NCBI GenBank assembly: GCA_019456195.1
Contig: VRUK01000048.1
Coordinates: 1 to 42,043 of the forward strand
Origin: Planctomycetota bacterium
GTDB taxonomy: Bacteria > Planctomycetota > Phycisphaerae > Sedimentisphaerales > Anaerobacaceae
DNA length: 42,043 nucleotides
Reading direction: 5' to 3'
In this document: positions 1 to 8,462 of the stretch, in pieces
How the letters are laid out: every line of letters starts with the position of its first letter
Position numbering within the stretch: the first letter of the stretch is position 1
The notes under the pieces: generated by a model
The model's input: only the letters and a program-made list of their open reading frames with translations
Database searches by the model: none
Told to the model about the DNA's origin: nothing
Position numbers and translations under genes: made by a program

Positions 1-62
1 TTCATTAAGACATGGACATTATAACATATCGGTAAATATATAGAATCATCTTCGAGTTATAA

Positions 63-1359
63 TTGCGACACAGCCTGCACGCTCAGTATGACAAAAAAAC
101 CACTGAAAAAGTGTATTCCGATATCGAGGGCGGCCTGGGATGGTGGCGTGACACGCGGTTTGCCACGGAAACGCCGAAGTTCATTATGGGCGGTGTGGCC
201 CTGAATTTCAGTGCATGGGCCAACGGACCCGGGGCCGGCAAAGGTAGGGACTGGGATAAACCGAAAGGCAAGTACGCTGTGGCACAACTGAGTCCCTGGG
301 TGCTCTGGCCCCCCGATGGTCTGGACCTTGTTTCTAAACACGGGAAACTTCAAAGGCCCGGTTGCTTTCTTCACCCCCTATTTCTTTTCCCGCGTGACTG
401 TGGACGAACCTTGACTGGGTGGAATGTTTCTGGATAGCCGCCCATCCGGGCCCAATAGAGCTTTGCAGATGGAAACCCAGTATGTCCCCAGCGTCCAGTC
501 CATTGACAATAAGGGGGAAACCTACGCCCGAATAGCCCCAACCTCGTTCCCGCGGGGGCCAAAGGGTAATTCGGCGGTTGTGCACCGGGTTACCGCCTAC
601 AACAAGAAGGCGCTCTGGAATGAGGTTGAGGCCTGGTTTGAAGGCGGCCCCCCGGCCAGTGGCGCTATCGAATCCTCGGGTGCCAGTGTGCACACCTTTC
701 CAGGAAGAGGCGGGGCAACATGGAGAATCTATACCCCCCCTGTTCCCAGAGACAAAAAGGTGCCTATTGCCTGGAATTCTTTTGCCACTCCCACGGCGAT
801 TGATTCAATTACCTACGGGTTCAGGTGGAACGAGCAACTGGTTACAAGAAAAGATACCCCCGATGGTCCACTCGTCACACTCCCTGAATACTATCACCTG
901 GTGAAAGATAATAACAAAAAGGCCCAGTGGGTTGTGGTACAGCCCGAAGACGTTCCAGCCGAAACAGAGCTGGCCGAGGTTAGCTTTAGTCGCCCACTCG
1001 ATGATCCCTCCAAACCCTACGTCACTCCTGACGATCCCGGGAGTTGCTGGAAGAAGCCCGGCCCCGCGGCAGGACCTTTCCAGGCGCATCCGGGGGACGG
1101 TAGCGTGGTGACGTACTACTGGTATCGATTCGCCGACCAGCCTGCATTACTCAATGCCGATTTAACGGATAAAGAACGCCAGGCCCTGCAGTCACGCGTG
1201 GAAAAACTCCACCGGAACTGGAAAAAAGACCGCGACTACCTGGCACCACCGGCGATTGGAAAACTGGCGGATATTGACCCGGCCTTGATTGTAACTCCGC
1301 CGCCCGGCTTAGAGGTAGGATATGTACCCATCGCCACACGACAAGCAGCTAAAGAATAG
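63..1359 (+). pseudogene. Broken gene of unknown function (frameshift plus in-frame stop)
   Basis: I do not recognise this protein. It reads well only if two frames are joined. One frame runs from about 63 to 341 and ends in a sensible segment (LSPWVLWPPDGLDLVSKH). The other continues from 343 (GNFKGPVAFFTPYFFSRVTV). Joining them needs one extra G at about 342 to be ignored. The second frame then meets a TGA at 412-414 and continues as a long open stretch to 1359. The 5' end also looks cut: an in-frame stop (60-62) sits just before the first codons, only a weak TTG start exists, and no ribosome site is visible. The C-terminal half is hydrophilic and rich in Pro, Trp and Tyr, with no membrane segment. 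It could be a decayed gene or an intact gene with assembly errors. The GC content looks higher than in the AT-rich flanks. Confidence 0.55.
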
Positions 1360-1707
1360 GTTCGCTTCGGCTCAATGTATTTGCTCTGAAAAAGAGGCCG
1401 CTATTCGTGGCAGTCCCATCGCCAATTGAATCTTTTGTTGGCTCGAAATATTTTTAAAATTGTATAATTCCGGAAAATGCCTTTTTTCGGACTCGATATA
1501 GGTGAAATCAACATTTGTGAGACATTTTGGTGAGTATTATAATGAGCTGTACTTTTGTAGTACATACTGCCTGTAACTTTTGTGTAGGAAAATGATATTA
1601 CTCCGGCTTTTGCCATATTTGTACTCATATTTTTTAAGAGGCGATACGGGGAGAATCATGAGTAAATAATTAGCTCTATGTCTTATTGAAGGGGAAAGTT
1701 TACAGTA
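1360..1707. other. AT-rich intergenic region, no gene seen
   Basis: I see no convincing gene, RNA or terminator here. A 75-codon minus-strand frame (1401-1628) lacks a ribosome site and has unconvincing composition. Confidence 0.5.
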
Positions 1708-1929
1708 CTAAGTACACAAAACGATGCTTATTAACACTATCACGTTAACAACAATTACCATGATTAGTATTTTTTTCATTAAGAATTTCTGCTTATATGC
1801 AGCTAAATCGTCTATCGTTAACAATTGCTCGTTTTCTGTGGCTGATGTGTCTTGCGTTGTTTCGATCCTGGCGGGAAAATCATCTATTGCAATTAATGGC
1901 TCATTTTCAGTAACCATTGTGTCTTGCAT
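1708..1929 (-). CDS. Small predicted tail-anchored membrane protein (73 aa)
   Basis: I recognise no family. The N-terminal half is acidic and contains a duplicated motif, TENEPLIAIDD (residues about 7-17) and TENEQLLTIDD (about 32-42). A basic patch (KQKFLMKK) follows, and then a single hydrophobic helix (ILIMVIVVNVIVLISIVL) runs to the C-terminus, which fits a tail-anchored protein with a cytosolic head. The ATG at 1929 has a good purine-rich ribosome site, AGGAAAGG, about 8 bases upstream, which favours a real gene over chance. The opposite strand is also open (1724-1966) but has no comparable start. The gene stands alone, with no clear promoter or terminator. Function unknown. Confidence 0.5.
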   Translation of the reverse strand: MQDTMVTENEPLIAIDDFPARIETTQDTSATENEQLLTIDDLAAYKQKFLMKKILIMVIVVNVIVLISIVLCT

Positions 1930-2195
1930 TGCCTTGACCTTTCCTAAAATGTCAAAGTTCTACTAAAATATATATATCGGTTATGCGATGAAAAAAATCG
2001 TAGAAAATCTTCATGAATTTTCTTTTATTGAGCCGGAGTGTATTTAAGTGATATAAATTAACGTACTATTGGTAATGCAGGGCGTTTGGGCAGTATTGGC
2101 AAGCCTAGGTACTGGGGGGTGCAGTGTTATTTTAGTCTGGTATTTGTGCATCCTGTCTAAATGGGTATTAAATCGTTTTTTGCTGCCGTGAATGA

Positions 2196-3239
2196 TTACA
2201 ATGCACTCCAAAGATATAGTATCTGCGGAGTACCAAGTTCATATAGTGTGGCTCTGTCAAATTTGAGTATATTTGGTTTGCGGTAGCTAAAAACATCAGA
2301 GATAGAGAATGGCTTGCGATATTGTACTACCTGTGCTTTGTCAATTCCCGCCAGTGATTTTGCTAAATCTATAGCTTCATCCAGATAACCAATCTCATCT
2401 ATAAGCTTTTCGGCGAGCGCTTCCTTTGCGCCGAAGATACCACCGTCGGCGAGTTTCCTGATCTCTTCTACTGTAAGTGATGCTTTTCTTCCCTCAGCTA
2501 TTACTTCTATAAATCTTTCAAGGGCGGGAGTGATTACTTTATCCCGCATGTACTGAATTTCTTCCGGTTCGGGTTTTCTGAATGAGCTGGGCCAATCTTT
2601 TTTCCTGCCGGATTTGATGGTAACCGGCAGAATACCGAGCTTGTCTTCCAGTAATTCCTGCATAACGAGATACCAGCTTATTACCCCGATGGAGCCGGTA
2701 ATAGTAGTTGGTTCGGCTATGATTTGATCACAGGCTACAGACGCGTAATAGCCGCCCGAAGCGGCAACACCCTGCATAAAGGCTACGACGGGTATATTTT
2801 CTTCCTTACGGAATTTGCTGATTTCCATGTAGATTTGGTCGCTTGCTGAAACCGTTCCACCGGGTGAATTTACACGAACAATCACAGCTTTGACGTGTTT
2901 GTCCTTGCGAACTACTTTTAGCTGCCGATAGATATCGCTTGATGATTCGCCGTATATTACACCCTGCAATGAAATCATCGCAATTTTAGTTCTTGCCGGG
3001 CCTTCTCGTATAATTTCTTCATCGAGAACACCTCTTTGTCCCGTCGCGAACATAGCTATGACTCCAATCAACATCAGAAATAATGCGATATTTGCCATGA
3101 CCGACAATGCTAAAACAATACCCAAGAAAATTCTCCACCCGGCCCCTTTCCTCCTTGATGCTGATGGACCGTAGTTTGAGTTTGCTGGTTGCGGTTCTGT
3201 TGGTATTGACTGATTATTATTCTGTTCAAAATCCATCAT
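2196..3239 (-). CDS. sppA: Signal peptide peptidase SppA, S49 family, short form
   Basis: Membrane-bound serine protease of the S49/ClpP-fold family, expected to cleave leftover signal peptides in the membrane. Residues 1-35 are a polar Asn/Pro/Ser-rich cytosolic tail, followed by one transmembrane segment at about 37-65. The protease domain follows: the oxyanion region VNSPGG (about 123-128), the nucleophile Ser161 in GVAASGGYYAS, and the conserved lysine in the KSGRKKD segment (209-215), giving the Ser/Lys dyad of the family. At about 347 residues it matches the single-domain form rather than the double-length E. coli enzyme. I chose the ATG pair at 3239/3236 over a TTG at 3251 because GAAAGGA lies just upstream and is best spaced for 3236. 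A dispersed repeat lies about 86 bases upstream. Confidence 0.93.
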   Translation of the reverse strand: MMDFEQNNNQSIPTEPQPANSNYGPSASRRKGAGWRIFLGIVLALSVMANIALFLMLIGVIAMFATGQRGVLDEEIIREGPARTKIAMISLQGVIYGESSSDIYRQLKVVRKDKHVKAVIVRVNSPGGTVSASDQIYMEISKFRKEENIPVVAFMQGVAASGGYYASVACDQIIAEPTTITGSIGVISWYLVMQELLEDKLGILPVTIKSGRKKDWPSSFRKPEPEEIQYMRDKVITPALERFIEVIAEGRKASLTVEEIRKLADGGIFGAKEALAEKLIDEIGYLDEAIDLAKSLAGIDKAQVVQYRKPFSISDVFSYRKPNILKFDRATLYELGTPQILYLWSAL

Positions 3240-3324
3240 AAATCCTTTCAAAAATGACCGTTGTCATTATAGGCCGGGTGAAGACAATCGTCAATCGTCA
3301 AAGTGGCTGGTGGTGAAATCGCTG

Positions 3325-3583
3325 GCGGCATTGGCTTTGAATTGGCTTTGTATTGGGTTTGTTTTGGCTTAAATTGGGTTTGAATTGGGTTAAATTGGGT
3401 TTGAATTGGGTTTGTTTTTTGGTGAAATAGGCGTTTACAGATGAAAAACGCATAAAATTGGGTTTGTTTTGCATAAAAAGGGGTGATTTGTAGAGAGTTC
3501 TCTACAGTTGTAGAGCGGAAGTTAGTTAAGAGTGAACTAAAGTACCTAAAGTGAGCTAAATTTGGATTCTCATTGCTCATGAT
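3325..3583 (-). repeat. Dispersed repeat, copy 1 (TTGGGTTTG array plus conserved block)
   Basis: The plus strand shows an array of AATTGGGTTTG-like units with a period of about 11 bases. It is followed by a conserved block: TTGCATAAAAAGG-like text, a palindrome read as CTCTACAGTTGTAGAG, and two copies of AGTGA(G/A)CTAAA. The same arrangement recurs at 38352-38643. In both places it lies just upstream of a minus-strand gene. Its translation (NPIQTQFNPIQTQF) is not a believable protein. Confidence 0.8.
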
Positions 3584-3889
3584 TGGTCATTCGACTAAGG
3601 ATTTTTCGTTTCGCTCCAACATTGATTCCACCAAAAAACAGCGGTTTTCTGAGATTCATGAATCTGGGCCTGCTGGCCCTGTGGTCTTGGCCTTCTGGCC
3701 GGGGTGGGTGGACAGTTTGTAAAAAAGGGAAACTGAAAATGTCTATTTTTCGTCGCATACTGGCGATTTGCGTTAGCCATAAGGCTAATATATGCGTATT
3801 ATAACATATTATCGTGAAAAAAGCAAAGGAAAACTGCTAAAGAATGAAATGTTGTTCTTGATATATTTACATTAATAGTGTAAATATTT
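3584..3889. other. Intergenic region, no gene seen
   Basis: No gene found. The stretch holds a GC-rich segment (about 3650-3715) with several GGCC-containing short inverted repeats, and a perfect small hairpin, TTAGCC-ATAA-GGCTAA, at about 3773-3788 that is not followed by a T-run. Confidence 0.4.
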
Positions 3890-4064
3890 TGTAGATTAGC
3901 GGCTAGTTTTTTTTGTGATGCAACATTTTGAAGCTTCCGGAAAGTTATTGACAGTGAGATGAAATATCGGCATTGTAGGGCTTTCATTGCCACAGGAGTG
4001 TCATAAAAAAAGTGATCATAGCGCAAAAAAGCACAATTTATGAAGTTAAATAGGAAATCCCGGT
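3890..4064 (+). promoter_or_regulatory. Ankyrin leader copy A with predicted promoter
   Basis: This stretch is related to 4966-5103 upstream of the next ankyrin gene. Both begin with TGTAGATTAGC, contain GGAGTGT in the middle, and end with GAAATCCC(G/A)GT. A sigma70-like promoter lies at the same place in both; here it is TTGACA (3948-3953), a 17-base spacer, then CATTGT (3971-3976). The -10 box is weak, so the support comes mainly from conservation between the copies. Confidence 0.5.
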
Positions 4065-4143
4065 TCGTACTTAGTGTTCTGTAATTTTGTGGGCAAAGCC
4101 CGGAGTTGCTACCGAGGGCTTGCAGAAAAGGAGAAACCGAGCG

Positions 4144-4965
4144 ATGTGCAAGCTGTATAATGCTATACGTTGTTTTGGAGAATATCATAATGCGGACAAG
4201 GCTCCAGACGAGAACACTCTCTTGCAGTTAACCCAGTCGCTTATAGACGAAGGCGCTGACCTGAATGCGAAGGAGTCAACCTTTGGCTGGACAGCGCTCC
4301 ACGCCACAATCGTTGATGAGCGTGACTCTATAGCCCAATTGCTACTCGACTGTGGTGCTGATATAAATGTACCAGATGACAAGGGGAATACACCACTCCA
4401 CTTAGCGATCAGTCGGCGACGCACGTCAGTAGCCAAGATACTGATAGAACGGGGGGCTGATGTGAATGCATGCGACACGTACCTGAGTAATACGCCCTTG
4501 CACACAGCCGCGGAAAATGAGGATAGCGGAGGTGACACAGTCTCAACGCCACCGCTTGTGATCACGAAGCTGCTCATCGCAAACGGGGTGGACATAAATG
4601 CGAGAAATAACTTGGGCGAAACACCACTACATAGGGCAGAGGGTTTTCAAGGTAACACAACCATGGCATGTTTTCTCATACAAAATGGCGCTGACGTAAA
4701 CGCTGTAACTTATGATGATGTAGGTGGAGATCTCCGTTCATCAACTCCCCTTCATTATGCCATCGCTGGTATAGCGCATGACTATAATCACCTCATCTCG
4801 GCTGGCGCAGATCTGACCGCCAAGAACCTGTCCGGCGAGACCCCTCAACAGTTTTACACGGCGCTAAACGGTCGGAACAGGTATATGGAGAAGCTTCTAT
4901 CTCCATCGTTGCTTCACAAACTGTTGAACTTTCTGCGGCGGCGATACTTAAAAAGAAAAAAATGA
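4144..4965 (+). CDS. Ankyrin-repeat protein (273 aa), cytosolic
   Basis: The protein is built almost entirely of about seven ankyrin repeats, each a helix-turn-helix protein-binding module. Typical signatures are ALHATIVDERDSIAQLLLDCGADINV, then TPLHLAISRRRTSVAKILIERGADVNA, and further TPLH...GADVNA units to about residue 245. A basic tail (RRRYLKRKK) ends the protein. There is no signal peptide or membrane helix, so a cytosolic location is likely. I chose ATG 4144 because AAGGAG lies about 10 bases upstream; the frame stays open back to a TTG at 4087, but that codon has no ribosome site. A second ankyrin gene follows in the same direction behind a copy of the same leader, suggesting gene duplication. 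The binding partner is unknown. Confidence 0.85.
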   Translation: MCKLYNAIRCFGEYHNADKAPDENTLLQLTQSLIDEGADLNAKESTFGWTALHATIVDERDSIAQLLLDCGADINVPDDKGNTPLHLAISRRRTSVAKILIERGADVNACDTYLSNTPLHTAAENEDSGGDTVSTPPLVITKLLIANGVDINARNNLGETPLHRAEGFQGNTTMACFLIQNGADVNAVTYDDVGGDLRSSTPLHYAIAGIAHDYNHLISAGADLTAKNLSGETPQQFYTALNGRNRYMEKLLSPSLLHKLLNFLRRRYLKRKK

Positions 4966-5103
4966 TGTAGATTAGCTGCTCGGCTTTTTCGGCACGGCAT
5001 GCTGAACCTGCTGGAATATTGTTGAAATTGAGTCGAAACTGCGTTATTGTGAGACTTGAACTTGCAGGAGTGTTTTAGTGAAGTTTATATGAGAAATCCC
5101 AGT
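4966..5103 (+). promoter_or_regulatory. Ankyrin leader copy B with predicted promoter
   Basis: Diverged copy of the 3890-4064 leader. It has the same opening (TGTAGATTAGC) and end (GAAATCCCAGT) and an aligned promoter, TTGAAA (5022-5027), a 17-base spacer, TATTGT (5045-5050). A third partial echo of the end motif (ATGAGAAATGTCAGTCAA) lies at about 5237-5254, just before the downstream gene. Confidence 0.5.
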
Positions 5104-5270
5104 CAACAAATAATGGTATGATCTCAAAGGAACAAGGTATGTCTTGGCTACCTTCCATCTGTTCAGCACCTCACAATGTGAATTTTGTAAGATTATCGAT
5201 GTCGTACAAAGAAAAGTGCGATTCTTAACTGTGTAAATGAGAAATGTCAGTCAAACTTTGGGAGATTAAG

Positions 5271-6506
5271 ATGGATGAAAATAAATTATTTGAGGCTGCA
5301 AGAGTAGGTGACATGGGGACAGTGAAGAATCTTATTGAAAACGGTATAGATGTGAATGCCGTAGACTTTAGAGAACAAACAGCACTCCATGACGCAGCTA
5401 GGGTGGGGCACATCGACATAGTGAAATTCCTTATCTCAAAGGGAGCCAGTATAAAAGCGGCTGATGAGTTTGGAAGTACTCCTTTAGGGATGGCTGCATG
5501 TAGTGGACATGAAGATATCGTGAAATACCTGGTTGTTAGTGGGGCTGACGTGAATGCCGCAGATAACAGAGGGCTAACAGCACTCCATGGCGCAGCCAGC
5601 GGAGGGCACATCGACATCGTGAAATTCCTTATCTCAAAGGAAGCCAATATAAAAGCTGCTGATGAGTATGAAAGGACTCCTTTATATATGGCTGCAGGTG
5701 GTGGACATGAAGATATCGTGAAATTCCTTATCTCAAAGGGAGCCGATATAAACGGGGGAGATATTCCTCTAATGGGGGCTGCAGGTGGTGGACATGAAGA
5801 TATCGTGAAATACCTGGTCGTTAGTGGGGCTGACGTGAATGCCGCAGGTAGCACAGGAGATAATGCACTCCATTGCGCAGTTCGCGGGGGGCACATCGAC
5901 ATAGTGAAGTTCCTAATCTCAAAGGGAGCCAATATAAAAGCGGCTGATGAGTATGGAAGTACTCCTTTATGTAATGCTGCATCTGGCAAACATGAAGATA
6001 TTGTGGAATATCTGGTCGTTAGTGGGGCTGACGTGAATCCGAAGGGATGTATGAACCCTCCGCTACTAGGAGCGATGGGCGGAGATAAACCACGTTCTAC
6101 TCATTCTATTGCGAAGTTCCTTATTGCGAATGGTGCGGATGTGAATGTTCTCGAAGCAGAGAGTGCGGCGGTTGACAATGGGCTTAGAGGCCGATTCATC
6201 GATAGGCCTTTGCATATAGCAGCGAGAACTGGCGATACTGAATTGATAAGACTCTTCATCAGCAATGGTGCGGATCTAGAGGCTAAGGAGTCAAGCGGAT
6301 ATACCCCCTTGATGTGTGCAGTATCTTGGGGACACAACCCAGAGGCGGTCAAAATGCTTATCGAATTCAAAGCCGACGTTAACGCGTTGAGCGGCGAACA
6401 AGAAGTCGACGTAATCAGTATCAGAAGCTTAGTACTCGACTTGGCGGAGCATGACGATATTAGAGATATCCTCATTAAAAATGGAGCACGGGGGCAGTGG
6501 GGATAA
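5271..6506 (+). CDS. Ankyrin-repeat protein (411 aa) with recent internal duplications
   Basis: Cytosolic protein made of about eleven ankyrin repeats starting close to the N-terminus (MDENKLFEAARVGDMG). Motifs such as GHIDIVKFLISKGA and GHEDIVKYLVVSGADVNAA recur and are nearly identical at DNA level with a 198-base (66-codon) period from 5406, showing recent tandem duplication of pairs of repeats. One unit near 5740-5775 is shortened by about four codons (GADINGGDIPLMGAAGG). I preferred ATG 5271 to the in-frame ATG 5244 because GGGAG lies six bases before it and residues then start directly in the repeat fold. There is no signal peptide, membrane segment or enzymatic domain. It is probably a protein-binding scaffold; the partner is unknown. 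Confidence 0.87.
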   Translation: MDENKLFEAARVGDMGTVKNLIENGIDVNAVDFREQTALHDAARVGHIDIVKFLISKGASIKAADEFGSTPLGMAACSGHEDIVKYLVVSGADVNAADNRGLTALHGAASGGHIDIVKFLISKEANIKAADEYERTPLYMAAGGGHEDIVKFLISKGADINGGDIPLMGAAGGGHEDIVKYLVVSGADVNAAGSTGDNALHCAVRGGHIDIVKFLISKGANIKAADEYGSTPLCNAASGKHEDIVEYLVVSGADVNPKGCMNPPLLGAMGGDKPRSTHSIAKFLIANGADVNVLEAESAAVDNGLRGRFIDRPLHIAARTGDTELIRLFISNGADLEAKESSGYTPLMCAVSWGHNPEAVKMLIEFKADVNALSGEQEVDVISIRSLVLDLAEHDDIRDILIKNGARGQWG

Positions 6507-7181
6507 TAATTTGTTTATATCTCAACCGCTGTTTTAAGCCTAGTTTATTCTTAGGGTGACCCCAAACTTTCCCTGCTAACATGTTATTATATGCTTTTAC
6601 TGATAACACCGGATATGATATTCTTGGAATTGGCCATTGACAACAAAAATATGGAAAAATAGAATGGTCGCTATCTCGATAACATCGGAATATTAGTATT
6701 ATCAGTAATTATCGATAACATTCAAATGCGTAGTGTACCATCAGATATGCTTAAGAACTACAGTAAGTTACTGGGGCATAGGGGATAACAGAGAAGAAAT
6801 TAAAAGTCAAAGAGCAAAAATGAGGAGGCCCTTCGGGCGGTTATTTGAAAAGATCCTTCGGCTGCGCTTCGTTCCGCTCAGGATGACCCCCGACAGAAAA
6901 GCAAGTAAGCTAACATCGAGGGTAAACTCTTGTGTCAACTCGTTGCCTTCGGCTGCATACGTAAAGACTGAATAAAGATTGCCGCCCCCGACAGACAAGC
7001 ATGTAAGCTAACATCGAGGGCAAGCTCAACGGCTGCGCTCCTAAGAAAATAAACGGTTTTTCGTATTGTGAGGGTCGAGATTGCCGCAGTCGCCTACGGC
7101 TCCTTCGCAATGACATTCTTTGCCTATTCTTTTTTGCATACATCCTGAGAATATAGTGAGGTGCTTGCGATGATACCCTCG
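6507..7181. repeat. Gene-free stretch with degenerate dispersed repeats
   Basis: No gene found in these 675 bases. At 6836-6885 is text of the type TCCTTCGGCTGCGCTTCG...CTCAGGATGA. At about 6885-6929 and 6986-7030 are two near-identical 45-base copies containing AAGTAAGCTAACATCGAGGG or a one-base variant. At about 7077-7122 is GAGATTGCCGCAGTCGC...CTTCGCAATGACA. From memory, such texts recur in many environmental bacterial assemblies. An imperfect inverted repeat (TACTGATAA 6598-6606, TTATCAGTA 6699-6707) lies at the left. Confidence 0.55.
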
Positions 7182-8462
7182 TTATTCATTTATTAAAGTG
7201 GTAAGTGGTTTTAGGGCGTTTTGAACGTGCTTGATGATTTGGTTGGTGTGTTTGTTTGTTTTTCCTGACCAGAGCCAGTTTAATATTTTTTCTATCGTAT
7301 CGTTGTCTAAATTTTTCCATTTGCTAAAACGTAAATCATTGGGCAGATTATATTCATCGGCTTTTTCCAGCAGTACGGCGATGGCGGCTATTGCACCAAA
7401 GGCCATGTTCTTTGGTTCGTGGCCGGATTCTAATGTTAGCTGCATTGTTCCGAATATTCGGCCGTTCATTTCGAGTTTGCGTGGTATATCGCGAACAACC
7501 CTGGCGATAGTATCTCCAAGATATGGATTGGTCATGCGTGTGAGCAGGTCTTCGGTAAAGTCCTTAAAACCTGGGTCGGTGAAAAAGTCATCATCGAGAC
7601 TGGAGTATTTTTTAATAAGTGCCGCACCGTATTCTTCGGAATATGCTGCTCTACCGATTTGCATAACATCAGAGTCGTTTGCCAGTTCGGTCATCTTTGT
7701 GTAACCTTTGACGGCGCCGATAAAACCCAGTAGTGAATGTATCGCGTTATGGCCGTATAGCTTTGCTTCCTCAAAAGGTAAAAGGTCATCCTTTTCGATG
7801 AAGATATCAATGCCCGGCTTGAAATCGGAGATTCTTGTTTTACTTACAAGAATTCGATTGAACTGCTCAACCAGAAAGGCCCTGTTTAGGCCGGGCGCTA
7901 TGGTTTTGAGATTCAACTGTGCTATTTCCACAGGGTCAGTAACTACTCGGCTCATTTTGCCGATTACAGTGTTGAGAAACTGCACTGACTCTTCAGGCAG
8001 GGGGGCGATATTTTGGGTAACGGCTTTTTCTAAAATTTCTGCGGCGTGGTTATTGTTTTCGGCTGTATATATGATAGTTGATTTGGCTGCTCTGTTTTTC
8101 ATGGCTTCGGCGATTAGTGAGGTAATACTATTGCCGGCGCCTGAATTGTAGAAATTTACAGAAGGCAGGCAGGTGGTTATTTCCGTGGAATGAGCAAGAG
8201 CCTGGATGAGAATTTGTTTATCAGCGGGGACGTTGGGATTGAGCAATTCGACATTATCAATCTTCAGCGTTTCAATGCCGTTGGCTTTGGCTATGTTAAT
8301 ATAGTAGCTGCCGTTATTGGCTTTGACTGCATCTACTAAACGGGCGTCAATCTCTGCTACGATTAGCCGCGTAAAATTGCCGCTTTGAAAAGCTTCTTTG
8401 ACAAATAATCCAGCCTGAATCGGCCCGAATCCAAATCCGGTTAGTATATGGTCTGTCATCAT
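7182..8462 (-). CDS. Mannitol dehydrogenase family protein (polyol/sugar-acid oxidoreductase)
   Basis: NAD-dependent oxidoreductase of the mannitol dehydrogenase/mannitol-1-phosphate 5-dehydrogenase superfamily. It begins with a glycine-rich Rossmann motif (ILTGFGFGPIQAG, residues about 6-18). The mid-region has YTAENNNHAAE (about 132-142). The C-terminal all-helical domain carries the family hallmark, here EEAKLYGHNAIHSLLGFIGA, in which Lys and His/Asn form the substrate site. The length of 426 residues is close to that of the mannitol-1-phosphate enzymes. Its start overlaps the stop of the upstream DUF4432 gene by one base (TAATG), implying translational coupling. As last gene of a seven-gene sugar operon it probably oxidises a polyol, polyol phosphate or hexonate; the substrate cannot be read from the sequence. 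Confidence 0.78.
   Translation of the reverse strand: MMTDHILTGFGFGPIQAGLFVKEAFQSGNFTRLIVAEIDARLVDAVKANNGSYYINIAKANGIETLKIDNVELLNPNVPADKQILIQALAHSTEITTCLPSVNFYNSGAGNSITSLIAEAMKNRAAKSTIIYTAENNNHAAEILEKAVTQNIAPLPEESVQFLNTVIGKMSRVVTDPVEIAQLNLKTIAPGLNRAFLVEQFNRILVSKTRISDFKPGIDIFIEKDDLLPFEEAKLYGHNAIHSLLGFIGAVKGYTKMTELANDSDVMQIGRAAYSEEYGAALIKKYSSLDDDFFTDPGFKDFTEDLLTRMTNPYLGDTIARVVRDIPRKLEMNGRIFGTMQLTLESGHEPKNMAFGAIAAIAVLLEKADEYNLPNDLRFSKWKNLDNDTIEKILNWLWSGKTNKHTNQIIKHVQNALKPLTTLINE

Noticed and set aside
412..414. TGA as a possible selenocysteine codon
   Set aside because: No selenocysteine-type motif or hairpin is visible, and a frameshift lies close by, so decay or error is simpler.
1988..2047. 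Plus-strand mini-frame of 19 codons (ATGAAAAAAATC...)
   Set aside because: No ribosome site, no promoter and no terminator, unlike the 31-residue gene.
3325..3430. CRISPR-like periodic array
   Set aside because: The units are about 11 bases with no unique spacers, so this is a simple tandem repeat.
3248..3580. Minus-strand open frame translating the repeat (NPIQTQF-type peptide)
   Set aside because: It is the translation of an AT-rich repeat with an 11-base period. The peptide is low-complexity and no ribosome site is evident.
5225..5989. Long minus-strand open frame opposite the second ankyrin gene
   Set aside because: It mirrors the tandem ankyrin units; the plus strand has the recognisable fold, ribosome site and start. 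Similar antisense frames occur at 39924-40697 and 41074-41568.
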